In this document: positions 54,929-63,004 of the stretch, piece after piece
Layout: every line of letters starts with the position of its first letter
Numbering within the stretch: position 1 is the first letter of the stretch
Assembly: GCF_003051055.1 (NCBI RefSeq)
Contig: NZ_QAON01000012.1
Span: 1-64,000, forward strand
Length of the DNA: 64,000 nucleotides
From: Agitococcus lubricus
Lineage (GTDB): Bacteria; Pseudomonadota; Gammaproteobacteria; Pseudomonadales; Moraxellaceae
Direction of reading: 5' to 3'
Translations under genes and position numbers: made by a program
The notes under the pieces: model-generated
Seen by the model: only the letters and a program-made list of their open reading frames with translations
The model's database searches: none
What the model was told of the DNA's origin: nothing

Positions 54929-55735
54929 ATGCGCTTTGCGCGATATCTTTTAGCAGTAACGAGCATCGTATCGAGTCAACTATTATGGGCTGCGCCTTTA
55001 CAACTTTGTGTAGACAAAATACCCACCCCACCTTTTGTTTACTCCGAAAAGATTAACGGGGCAGGTAAACTACGGGGTTATTCTTTAGACTTAGCGAAGC
55101 AACTACTGAGTCAAGCAGGTGTAGCTTATGAGGTAAAATCGTTTGCTAAAACGGAGCTAGAAAAACGTCTATATAGTCCGTCCGCCAGTGCAGGCTGTGA
55201 CATTGTCTTAGATGTTCGTAAGGGCAGTGAGCAAGAAAAATACGTGCATTTATCAAGCCCTTGGTATCAGTTAAATATTGACGCTGTCTATTCATGGGAG
55301 CGTTATATGACGGGTTTAGGGGTAAAAACGGTCAATGACTTTAGCCAATATCAGGTCTGTGGTTTAGAAGGTTATGACTATGGCAACTTAAATAAACATA
55401 TTAAAATTAAATACTTACCACGTATGAAAGATATTGTATTTGACCTAAAACAAAAAACTTGCGATGTATTTTTGGCAGAAGCTGCGGTAATGAAATATGG
55501 TCAACGTGCTAATTTATTTCAAATGCCACCTGTGGGATGTGTACGTTTAGATGGCACAGTACGAACTTATCATTTAGGTGTGGCTAAGCATGTGGTAGGC
55601 GGCGATGCGATATTAGTTAAATTACAGCAGCAATTTAGCAAACTCACAGGCACAGATAGCGTCATGACTAAACTAGCCGAAGAATATGATATTGGTGCAA
55701 TGAGTTGTCAGACTAGATTACATGTGGGGTCATAA
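54929..55735 (+). CDS. Periplasmic solute-binding protein, SBP family 3
   Basis: 268 residues with a signal peptide (cleavage near AA-PLQLC, residue 22). PPFVYSEKINGAGKLRGYSLDLAKQLL and the later CDIVLDVRKGSEQEKYVHLSSPWYQ are the bi-lobal binding fold of amino-acid ABC receptors. Six Cys residues are unusual. No permease or ATPase gene is nearby, so it may be a receptor for a remote transporter or a sensor-associated protein. GGAGGG precedes the ATG. Confidence 0.87.
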   Translation: MRFARYLLAVTSIVSSQLLWAAPLQLCVDKIPTPPFVYSEKINGAGKLRGYSLDLAKQLLSQAGVAYEVKSFAKTELEKRLYSPSASAGCDIVLDVRKGSEQEKYVHLSSPWYQLNIDAVYSWERYMTGLGVKTVNDFSQYQVCGLEGYDYGNLNKHIKIKYLPRMKDIVFDLKQKTCDVFLAEAAVMKYGQRANLFQMPPVGCVRLDGTVRTYHLGVAKHVVGGDAILVKLQQQFSKLTGTDSVMTKLAEEYDIGAMSCQTRLHVGS

Positions 55736-55790
55736 GACAAGGGTAGTTGATGCTATGCCTATACAATGTATACGGGCATAGCAGACAGGC

Positions 55791-57395
55791 TTAACTGACC
55801 TTGCCGCCCAGTTTTTTGGCGAGAAGGGTCGCATTTTGTGCAACCAAGCCATAAATTGATAACTGTGGATTAGCACCAATACTGGTTGGAAACACCGAAC
55901 CATCAAAAATCGATAAATTCTTGAGTTGATGATGTAAGCCTTCGCTATTCACGACACTGGTTTTCTCGTCTTCACCCATCGCGCAACCGCCCATTAAATG
56001 CGCACTAAATAATGCGGTACGGAATTTTTTATAGGGTAGGGCTTCGATTTGTGTCTTGGCTTCTGCCCAACTGCTGGCCCATTGGCCATCTAAATGTGCA
56101 GGTCTGACTTTATTTGCCCCTGCGGCAAATTGCGCTTCGGCCATACTCAAATAAGCACGTTTTGCACCGTCCCAAATATAATCACTGATGTCATAATTGA
56201 GAACAGGTGCACCCGCGTCATCAATCACAACTTCACCGCCTTGGCTGTCGTCAACAAAGCCATCGCGCATTAAGGCTAACATGGCATTAGTATGCGGTAA
56301 CATGGCCATCTCTTCTTGTAATGGTTTGCCGTAAGTTCCAAAAACACCACTGGCAATGGCAGGAAACATAGGGGGCACTTCTAATTTATAGCCCATTTTA
56401 CCTGTTGCCCCATCACGCCACTGAAAATAGTCAGAAGCAATAGATTGCGGTGCGCCATAAAAAGGATTTACTTCTTGTGGCATTTGCGCCATCGTCAGGA
56501 CAACAGGGTGAATACACGTGCGTTTACCGACCCGTTGATGTGGGTCAGGGGCATTGGAGCGCAATAATAAGGCAGGATTATTGAGTGCACCGCCCGCTAA
56601 AATATAATGTTTGGCTTTGAGTGTGACTTCAATACCCGTTTTTTGTTTGGCTTTATTATCTAAGGCTAACGCCAACAGACCTGTGACTTGGTCTTGATTA
56701 AATTGAATTTTTTCCACGCGTAAACGATGAATCAGTTGTGCTCCACCCGCTAAGGCACTGGGAATGGTAGACACTAGCATGGATTGTTTGGCATTAACAG
56801 GGCAACCAAAGCCACAATAGCCACTGTTCCAGCAGCCTGCAACATTGCGTGGAATGACATGCCATTCCCAATCTAGTTTGGCGCAGGCATCTTGTAAGAC
56901 TTTATTATTGGCATTAGGTGCCATTGCCCACGGACTGATATTGAGACGCTGTTCCATTTTGGCAAACCAAGGTGCCATTTCTTCGGGGCTATGACCTTTT
57001 ACACCGTGCGCAGATGCCCAGTGTTTCAGTGTTTCGGCGGGTGTTCTAAAACTGGCTGTCCAGTTGACCACGGTGGTGCCGCCAACACTTCGCCCTTGTA
57101 AAATAGCGATAGCACCATCGCTACTCGCACGGCCTGCCGCTTCTTGATATAGCTCGCGGTAAGCACGTGCCTCGTCCATATCTTTGAAATCAGCAGAGGT
57201 TTTTAGGGGGCCTTCTTCGACCATCAGCACCTTAAAGCCTGCATGTGTGAGGATTTCGGCAGCCGTTGCGCCACCTGCGCCTGTACCAATAATGACAATA
57301 TCAGCGTCAAAGCTCATATTTTGCGTAAAGGTAGACGCGTCTTTGACTTGCCAACCACTGGCAATACCTGCGGTATAAATATCATCAATCGCCAT
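55791..57395 (-). CDS. GMC family flavoprotein oxidoreductase
   Basis: 534 residues. FAD-binding GTGAGG at 37-42, the GMC signature region SVGGTTVVNW near 100, and the catalytic His in SAHLMGG near 468 with Asn in ANPQLSIYG are kept. It lacks its own signal peptide. GMC members oxidise alcohols, sterols or sugars, and the fatty-alcohol and cholesterol oxidase subgroups are close; the substrate here is unknown. The small Tat-exported partner gene lies 63 bases upstream on the same strand. Confidence 0.92.
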   Translation of the reverse strand: MAIDDIYTAGIASGWQVKDASTFTQNMSFDADIVIIGTGAGGATAAEILTHAGFKVLMVEEGPLKTSADFKDMDEARAYRELYQEAAGRASSDGAIAILQGRSVGGTTVVNWTASFRTPAETLKHWASAHGVKGHSPEEMAPWFAKMEQRLNISPWAMAPNANNKVLQDACAKLDWEWHVIPRNVAGCWNSGYCGFGCPVNAKQSMLVSTIPSALAGGAQLIHRLRVEKIQFNQDQVTGLLALALDNKAKQKTGIEVTLKAKHYILAGGALNNPALLLRSNAPDPHQRVGKRTCIHPVVLTMAQMPQEVNPFYGAPQSIASDYFQWRDGATGKMGYKLEVPPMFPAIASGVFGTYGKPLQEEMAMLPHTNAMLALMRDGFVDDSQGGEVVIDDAGAPVLNYDISDYIWDGAKRAYLSMAEAQFAAGANKVRPAHLDGQWASSWAEAKTQIEALPYKKFRTALFSAHLMGGCAMGEDEKTSVVNSEGLHHQLKNLSIFDGSVFPTSIGANPQLSIYGLVAQNATLLAKKLGGKVS

Positions 57396-57458
57396 AAGAT
57401 ATTCCTTCTTGGGAAAGGCTGATTTAAGTGCTCATTATCAGAGTCGAAAAAGGGGGGT

Positions 57459-58031
57459 TTAGCTATTCACCGCTTGATACATCATGGCTAACGGACTGTA
57501 GCCTGCGTGTTGTCTAGATTCAGGTAAGCCAAAATAAGAGACGCTGACTAATTTACTGAGTACACGATAGCCCGCATTAAAGGGGGCTATAGAGCTACCA
57601 TGCCAACGTGCTAAGAAGTTGTTCATATCATCTGGGCTGGCTTTAATCCAATCACCGTAAATGCCTGTGGTGAGCCAACGGGTGATACGACCTGCTAATA
57701 AGTCAAGCAATTTGTAAATTTCACCTTGTGCTTTGACACCTAAATTGGCACAAGCACCGTCAACCCCTTTGAGAATATTGACAACTAAAGCCTGATAATT
57801 ATGGCTATCTGTTTGCACTAAATTACCCAACACCACAGGAATGAGGGCTGTAAAAAGGGCTAAATCTTCGGTGCGTAAAAAGGAAAAACCTTTCGCTAGT
57901 GTCGTGGGTTGTTGGCTACAACCTGAAAGACTGGCGACTGTACCCACGCTAGCTACAGTGGCCGCTCCCACGACGCCTAAGCGCAAAAAGGAACGTCGAG
58001 AAATCGCAAGGTGTTGATAGTTTATGCTCAT
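57459..58031 (-). CDS. Tat-exported small protein next to the GMC oxidoreductase
   Basis: 190 residues. The twin-arginine motif SRRSFLRLG (11-19) is followed by a hydrophobic stretch and a lipobox-like LSGC near 38, so it is probably exported by Tat and possibly lipid-anchored. The rest is helical, with no haem or FeS motif. It resembles the gluconate 2-dehydrogenase subunit 3 type partner found beside GMC dehydrogenases, which helps carry the flavoprotein across the membrane; this is by context. Read through to the GMC gene downstream. Confidence 0.8.
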   Translation of the reverse strand: MSINYQHLAISRRSFLRLGVVGAATVASVGTVASLSGCSQQPTTLAKGFSFLRTEDLALFTALIPVVLGNLVQTDSHNYQALVVNILKGVDGACANLGVKAQGEIYKLLDLLAGRITRWLTTGIYGDWIKASPDDMNNFLARWHGSSIAPFNAGYRVLSKLVSVSYFGLPESRQHAGYSPLAMMYQAVNS

Positions 58032-58197
58032 TAATGTGTACTCTTATCGTTATCATCGGGCGGGACATAACGTCACCGCCTAAATTAGCAGTCCTGAATG
58101 TCACACAAGAAAATGGCACGATTGTAGAGTATTTACTCTAACTATCAAAGTGAAACTCGATAAGATTCATAAGGCACTCATAGAAAAAAGCGATGAT

Positions 58198-58236
58198 TAC
58201 GTGGTATCAATCACGTTTTTGATATCTCACCACGTA
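58198..58236. repeat. Hairpin between the DUF4404 and Tat-protein genes
   Basis: TACGTGGT and ACCACGTA enclosing a shorter ATCA/TGAT pair. Thirty-five bases after the DUF4404 stop on the minus strand. No T-run, so it is a weak terminator candidate at best. Confidence 0.35.
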
Positions 58237-58271
58237 GGGTTGACGGTATCTGTTTGGGCAAGACCCTATAT

Positions 58272-58532
58272 TCAAATACCAATATCCATCAGCGTTTTGA
58301 CAATACTGCCAATCACCCGCGCGACAATAGGATGGTCAACCTCCAATTCGGCCTCAGCAGCACGTAATAGATTCGCCAAACGCTCATAGTCAGCTTGTTC
58401 GTGTGATTGTAAATGCAATTCTAAGTCACATAACTGTGCTTGTAAGTTTTCGATATGGGGTGGTGGCAGGGGATGTAACGCTAAGATGGAACGTGCTTCG
58501 GCGATTTTTTCACCTAATAATTGTTTAGGCAT
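58272..58532 (-). CDS. DUF4404 family protein
   Basis: 86 residues. The pattern of an N-terminal helix pair (LLGEKIAEARSIL), a central helix (ERLANLLRAAEAELEVDHP) and PIVARVIGSIVKTLMDIGI is DUF4404. These short proteins are all-helical and uncharacterised. The ribosome site is a GAGAAG-type just upstream. Monocistronic between a hairpin and a repeat element. Confidence 0.85.
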   Translation of the reverse strand: MPKQLLGEKIAEARSILALHPLPPPHIENLQAQLCDLELHLQSHEQADYERLANLLRAAEAELEVDHPIVARVIGSIVKTLMDIGI

Positions 58533-58949
58533 CGCTCTTCTCCTTAAAAATAGGGGTTAATAACATGCTTTATATATAAAAAGATAATCCCACATAACCT
58601 ATAGGGTCTGTTGACGTTTTGATTGTGGTTGCGAAAGAGACTATTTTTTAGAGGATACGAGGCGTGAATCGCGTAGTTTGGTTATTCCAAATAAGCGACG
58701 AACAACAAAGTAGCCTCAAAAAATAGCTCTTTCCCTGTGGGTTGCGTTAAAAATTGACTCATTCTGCGTTACAAAACTGGCCAATAGAACGACTATTAAC
58801 TGCGTTTTGTGCCTTGCCTGAGGCAATTTTTATCAGCAACGCGGCTCACACGCAAAACGTCAACAGACCCTAAGGTTGCTGATGTTTTTTTGTATTAATA
58901 CATCTTAGGCTAAAAATACGGTTTTTTGCAAACCGTCACGACGATATCA
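58533..58949. other. Gene-free region holding the TA-flanked repeat
   Basis: About 415 bases, most of it the inverted-repeat element at 58602-58872. Its left flank mirrors the right flank for a few more bases (AACCT / AGGTT). The gap must also include the cdf gene's downstream end. Confidence 0.5.
58602..58872. mobile_element. TA-flanked MITE-like element, about 267 bp
   Basis: Terminal inverted repeats of 18 bases (GGGTCTGTTGACGTTTTG at 58604-58621 and complement at 58853-58870), each flanked by TA (58602-58603, 58871-58872), the target duplication expected of Tc1/mariner-IS630 elements. Non-coding. A partial relative is at 39589-39756. Confidence 0.8.
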
Positions 58950-59858
58950 TCAGCACTCAGCCTTACAAGCAGCGAAGGCTTGGCGACTCATTTGAATCGT
59001 AATATGTGTTATGGCAAAGTCGGTTTGTAGTTGGTGATGAATCGTACGTAAAAAGTCATCTGGATTCTCCAATTTATGGACGACGAGATGGGCGGTTAAG
59101 GCGATTTCTGAACTGCTGATAGCCCAAATATGTAAATCGGTGACGGCTTCTACATTCGCTAAAGTCAATAAGTAGTGACGTATATCATCGAAGTCAATTT
59201 GACTAGGTACGCCATCAAGAGCGAGATGTAAGGATTCACGCCATAATGGCCAAGTGCCAATCACAATCACCAGTGCAATTAACAAGCTCAGCGCGGCGTC
59301 TATCCATGTCCACGCGCAAACTAAATACGCCAAACCCGCGACAACAACCGCCAAAGAAATCAGGGCATCACTGAGCAAATGCCAAAATGCAGCTTTTATA
59401 TTGATATCATGTTGACTATCACCTAAAAACAGTAAGGCACTCAGGCCATTAATCAATACGCCTATACTAGCCACAATCATCATCGTCAGGCCAGCAACAG
59501 GTGTCGGGTGTTGTAAACGTTGAATCGCCTCAATTGCCATCATCGCCATTGCCATTATCAGTAATGAGGCGTTTAACAGTGCAACTAAAATAGATGACTT
59601 ACGCCAACCATAACTGCGCTGATGTGTGTTAGCGAATTGACTTAACCATAAGGCAAACCACGCTAATAATAAACTGAAGACATCACTAAAGTTATGCCCA
59701 GCATCGGCTAACAAAGACAAGGAATTCGCTTGCCAACCATAAAAAACCTCAATAAAAACAAAGCTCATATTCAGGCTTATTCCCGTCAAAAAAGCTCGAT
59801 TGAGGTGTTGAGTGTCATTTAATTTATGGTCATGGTCATGTGGGTGATGTAAGGCCAT
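58950..59858 (-). CDS. Cation diffusion facilitator (Zn/Co/Cd exporter)
   Basis: 302 residues from ATG 59858 (AGG 6 bases before; the longer frame begins with TTG). A His/Asp-rich N-terminus (HHPHDHDHK), six transmembrane helices, metal sites HNFSD in helix 2 and HLLSD in helix 5, and a C-terminal ferredoxin-like domain (FDDIRHYLLTLANVEAVTDLHIWAIS) are all CDF features of CzcD type. It exports zinc or similar metals for protons. Cys near the end (AACKAEC) could add metal binding. Confidence 0.93.
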   Translation of the reverse strand: MALHHPHDHDHKLNDTQHLNRAFLTGISLNMSFVFIEVFYGWQANSLSLLADAGHNFSDVFSLLLAWFALWLSQFANTHQRSYGWRKSSILVALLNASLLIMAMAMMAIEAIQRLQHPTPVAGLTMMIVASIGVLINGLSALLFLGDSQHDINIKAAFWHLLSDALISLAVVVAGLAYLVCAWTWIDAALSLLIALVIVIGTWPLWRESLHLALDGVPSQIDFDDIRHYLLTLANVEAVTDLHIWAISSSEIALTAHLVVHKLENPDDFLRTIHHQLQTDFAITHITIQMSRQAFAACKAEC

Positions 59859-59948
59859 AATCAACCTATCAAAAATCGGATTCTGCTTAAGCAGTATAGC
59901 GAGCTTTTGTCAGCACGGTGTATGATGAGCGATTGGAGAACTATACTT

Positions 59949-60329
59949 ATGTTGAATTCTATCCTCGCTATTAGTTTGGGAGCAGCCCTAGGTGCCGTGT
60001 TACGTTGGTTGTTGGGTCTGGCATTCAATCATATCGTTGTTTATATCCCTTTAGGTACCTTGCTGGCGAATCTACTGGGCGGATATTTAATCGGGGTATT
60101 TTTTGCATTATTTAGCCAGTTGCCTCAGTTGAGTCCAGAGTGGCGTTTATTTGTGATGACAGGTTTTTTAGGAGGCTTAACCACATTTTCAACGTTCTCA
60201 TTAGAGCTAACAACCTTAGTACAGCAACAGCGTTGGGGCTGGATGTGTCTATTAATGTTCAGTCATGTGGGCGGTTCTTTGTTAATGACAGTGTTAGGAA
60301 TCTATAGCGTGAGCTATTGGCAACGTTGA
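59949..60329 (+). CDS. crcB: Fluoride channel CrcB/Fluc
   Basis: 126 residues from ATG 59949, with GGAG 10 bases upstream; the frame from 59907 adds 14 unconserved residues. GAALGAVLRW, PLGTLLANLLGGYLIG and GFLGGLTTFSTFS are the Fluc signatures, with the pore Asn and the Phe-box. It forms a dual-topology dimer that exports fluoride. No crcB-type riboswitch was recognised upstream. Confidence 0.95.
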   Translation: MLNSILAISLGAALGAVLRWLLGLAFNHIVVYIPLGTLLANLLGGYLIGVFFALFSQLPQLSPEWRLFVMTGFLGGLTTFSTFSLELTTLVQQQRWGWMCLLMFSHVGGSLLMTVLGIYSVSYWQR

Positions 60330-60707
60330 GGCGAGTCGGCTATGTAGACAGTAGGACTCCCCAACGACGCATAAGGAGAAAAAACACCGCCGCTCATATT
60401 CCTCTGATGAGTGTTGTATTGTGAGCTGCCATCCCACCATCTAGCCACGATTTATCGTAGCTGATTTTAATCAAAATTAACGCCTGTTTTCTAAAACGTC
60501 TAACATTTGATTATGCTAAAAAATCTACCTTAAGACCGAGGATATGGAGTTTTTATCAGCAAATGGCGTTTTTGAGGCGCGTATGTGGCGAGAGCTTACA
60601 CGAAGCCTCAAGCCTTATATGACATTAAGATGACATTATTATGACAATAATATGACAGCTAATGTTAAACTTAGCGCCCTCATTGTCAACTGTGTAGGTC
60701 AATCCTG
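60330..60707. other. Regulatory region upstream of the phosphate uptake operon
   Basis: About 380 bases between crcB and the DUF47 gene. It contains a phased PhoB-like array at 60619-60657 and, 3 bases after it, TAATGTTAAACT as a -10 candidate. The upstream part has no gene. Confidence 0.5.
60619..60657. promoter_or_regulatory. Tandem PhoB-like box array, four units at 11-bp spacing
   Basis: ATGACA occurs at 60619, 60630, 60641 and 60652, exactly 11 bases apart, i.e. TGTCAT on the minus strand. This is the half-site and spacing of PhoB binding (TGTCAT every 11 bp). Four in phase equals two Pho boxes. The orientation is opposite to that of most pho promoters relative to the gene. It precedes the Pit operon by about 50 bases. 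Confidence 0.75.
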
Positions 60708-61346
60708 ATGTTTGCTCGATTTATGCCTAAAGAAGTCAAGTTTTTTGATTTGTTTAATGCACAAGCACACGAAATTAAACTGGGTGCAGAGGCATTAGTG
60801 GCTATGCTGTCTGCATTAAATCACTCAGAAGCACAAGCTGATATTTTTGCCAAAGAAATAGATACCATTGAAGACCGTGCCGATAAAATCAATTATCAAA
60901 CGGTCGCTTTGCTGCATTCTACGTTTATTACCCCTTTAGACCGTGACGAAATCCATCAGTTGACCACTCAACTCGATAATGTCTTAGACATGATTCAAAA
61001 CGCAGCGCGAACCATGCGTGTTTATAATGTACGTACGGCAACCCCAGAAGCGATTGAGTTTGGTCGAATTATTCAGTTAGCGGCGGCGAAAGTAGCAGAA
61101 GGCGTTGCGTTATTAAGCAATATGGATAATGCCACCGCAATATTAGCCGTTTGTCGAGACATAGACCGTCTAGAAAATGAAGCTGATGAGGTCTTGCGTA
61201 CCGCCATGTCCAAATTATTTCGTGAAGAAGACAATGTCAAAGAGCTCATTAAACTGAAAGGCATTTATGAGCGTTTAGAGAGTGTGACCGATTATTGCGA
61301 TAATGTAGGTAATTTATTGCAAGCCATCGTCTTAGAAAATTCCTAA
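60708..61346 (+). CDS. DUF47/PhoU-like protein, Pit accessory
   Basis: 212 residues, all-helical PhoU-like fold (TIGR00153). FFDLFNAQAHEIKLGAEAL, ITPLDRDEIHQLTTQLDNVLDMIQ (metal-binding Asp/Glu) and LESVTDYCDNVGNLLQ are conserved. The DUF47 family always pairs with low-affinity Pit transporters and probably controls them. The pit gene begins 12 bases after the stop. Regulated by the upstream PhoB-like array in prediction. Confidence 0.92.
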   Translation: MFARFMPKEVKFFDLFNAQAHEIKLGAEALVAMLSALNHSEAQADIFAKEIDTIEDRADKINYQTVALLHSTFITPLDRDEIHQLTTQLDNVLDMIQNAARTMRVYNVRTATPEAIEFGRIIQLAAAKVAEGVALLSNMDNATAILAVCRDIDRLENEADEVLRTAMSKLFREEDNVKELIKLKGIYERLESVTDYCDNVGNLLQAIVLENS

Positions 61347-61358
61347 GAGGATGCACTG

Positions 61359-62366
61359 ATGGAACATGTACAGATGACACTGGGTGTCGTAATTTTTCTT
61401 GTCATCCTTGCGTTAGCATTTGATTTTATGAACGGCTTTCATGATGCTGCAAATGCCATTGCGACGGTTGTTTCGACACGTGTATTAACGCCATATCAAG
61501 CGGTGATGTTAGCCACGGTCTGTAATTTTGGTGCGATTTTTATTTTTGAGCTGAAAGTCGCGGCAACGATTGGTAAAGGTACGATTGAACCTTCGGTGAT
61601 TGACCATTATGTGATTTTTGGCGCGTTGGTAGGTGCAATTGTCTGGAATATTATTACATGGTATTTCGGTATTCCCTCTTCATCGTCACATGCTTTAATT
61701 GGCGGCTTAGTCGGTGCAGCCGTGGCTAAATCGGGTTTTTCTTCGCTAATTTCTAGCGGTTTAGTGAAAACGGTTTCCTTTATTTTATTATCCCCCTTAT
61801 TGGGCATGTTATTGGGTTCCTTGATGTTATTGTTAATGTCTTGGTTATTCAGAGAGAGTACCCCACGTAAAGTTGACCGTTGGTCGCGGCGTTTACAGTT
61901 AATATCCGCCTCTGCTTATGCTGTTGGTCATGGTGGTAATGATGCGCAAAAAACCATTGGTATTATTTGGATGTTATTGATTGCGGCAGGTATTACAGGG
62001 CAAGATGAACATGTGCCTTATTGGGTCGTGGTTGCGTGTTATGCCGCTATCGGCTTGGGAACTGCCTTTGGTGGTTGGCGCATTATTAAAATGATGGGGC
62101 AAAAAATTACCAAGCTACGTCCCGTGGGCGGCTTTTGTGCGCAAACAGGTGGCGCAGTGACGTTGTTTACCGCAACTGCGTTAGGTGTGCCTGTATCAAC
62201 CACGCATACCATTACAGGGGCAATTGTGGGCGTAGGGGCGACACGTCGCTTTTCGGCAGTACGTTGGGGGATTGCAGGCTCTATTGTGTGGGCTTGGATA
62301 TTAACGATTCCTTGTAGTGCCTTAATTTCGGCTGTGTTTTGGCAAATAGGAAAATTCATTCTGTAA
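61359..62366 (+). CDS. Inorganic phosphate transporter, PiT family
   Basis: 335 residues with about ten transmembrane helices. The duplicated PiT signature occurs as FMNGFHDAANAIATVV (near 24-40) and VGHGGNDAQKTIGI (near 188-201), and the repeated SSSHALIGG and VSTTHTITGAI pair. It is the short form (335 versus 499 in E. coli PitA). It takes up phosphate, often as a metal-phosphate complex, with protons. GAGG precedes the ATG, and a terminator follows. Confidence 0.95.
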   Translation: MEHVQMTLGVVIFLVILALAFDFMNGFHDAANAIATVVSTRVLTPYQAVMLATVCNFGAIFIFELKVAATIGKGTIEPSVIDHYVIFGALVGAIVWNIITWYFGIPSSSSHALIGGLVGAAVAKSGFSSLISSGLVKTVSFILLSPLLGMLLGSLMLLLMSWLFRESTPRKVDRWSRRLQLISASAYAVGHGGNDAQKTIGIIWMLLIAAGITGQDEHVPYWVVVACYAAIGLGTAFGGWRIIKMMGQKITKLRPVGGFCAQTGGAVTLFTATALGVPVSTTHTITGAIVGVGATRRFSAVRWGIAGSIVWAWILTIPCSALISAVFWQIGKFIL

Positions 62367-62388
62367 TGCCAAGTTGCATGATAAAAAG

Positions 62389-62412
62389 GCCACGTTAACC
62401 GTGGCTTTTTTT
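62389..62412 (+). terminator. Intrinsic terminator after the pit gene
   Basis: Stem GCCACG/CGTGGC (62389-62394, 62400-62405) with a TTAAC loop, preceded by five A and followed by seven T, 22 bases after the stop codon. Confidence 0.9.
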
Positions 62413-62472
62413 ATGGAACATACTCTAACCTGATTTTATCCCGAACTCAGATTGGCTTAGATAGATGCGGCG

Positions 62473-62820
62473 TTAAAACGTCAAATGAGTGACCGACTTT
62501 CCTTGTGCTTGAATAGCACAATGATGGTCAAATACTAATCCATTAGCAACCAACTCACATTCAGCCGTCATAGGATATTGCCGATACGCGCCTTGAAAGG
62601 TGGCTTTGGGTTTTTGTGGACTCAGTAAACCTGTGATAGCGAGTTCTTGATTGACATAAATCATAATTTTGTCTTGGCCTGCTTCTAACTTGGCTTTTGC
62701 ACTCAGTTGCCAAATAGTATTTTTTTCAAAGACATAATAGGTACTTTGAGGTACAGAAGTACAAGCACTGACGAGTAGAAGACTTGTCGATAACCACAAA
62801 GCGTGTAGTCGTTTAGCCAT
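62473..62820 (-). CDS. Small lipoprotein of unknown function
   Basis: 115 residues. The signal peptide ends in lipobox VSAC with lipid Cys20 followed by Thr, so outer-membrane sorting is likely. The mature part is beta-rich with two further cysteines (AECEL and HHCAI) that could form a disulfide. No family recognised. Monocistronic. Confidence 0.75.
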   Translation of the reverse strand: MAKRLHALWLSTSLLLVSACTSVPQSTYYVFEKNTIWQLSAKAKLEAGQDKIMIYVNQELAITGLLSPQKPKATFQGAYRQYPMTAECELVANGLVFDHHCAIQAQGKSVTHLTF

Positions 62821-62960
62821 GATGAGTCCCTAAATCGGTATAGAATAGAACAAATTATAAGAATGAATGTCTACCAACGATAGTATAGGGCTAGCATATC
62901 AACAAATATGCAACACGAAAAATAATGGGAAGTGATGCGAAGTGGAAGGGGAAATCAAGA

Positions 62961-62990
62961 AGCCTCTCCGTGAGATACCGAAGAGGCTTT
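62961..62990 (-). terminator. Terminator-like hairpin after the monooxygenase gene
   Basis: Stem AGCCTCT/AGAGGCT (62961-62967, 62982-62988) with a 14-base loop region, 16 bases after the monooxygenase stop on the minus strand and followed by TTCTTGATTT. Confidence 0.6.
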
Positions 62991-63004
62991 AGCTTTAAGA
63001 GAAA

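Noticed and set aside
59865-59948. Fluoride riboswitch before crcB
   Set aside because: The conserved crcB-motif core could not be recognised in the short leader.
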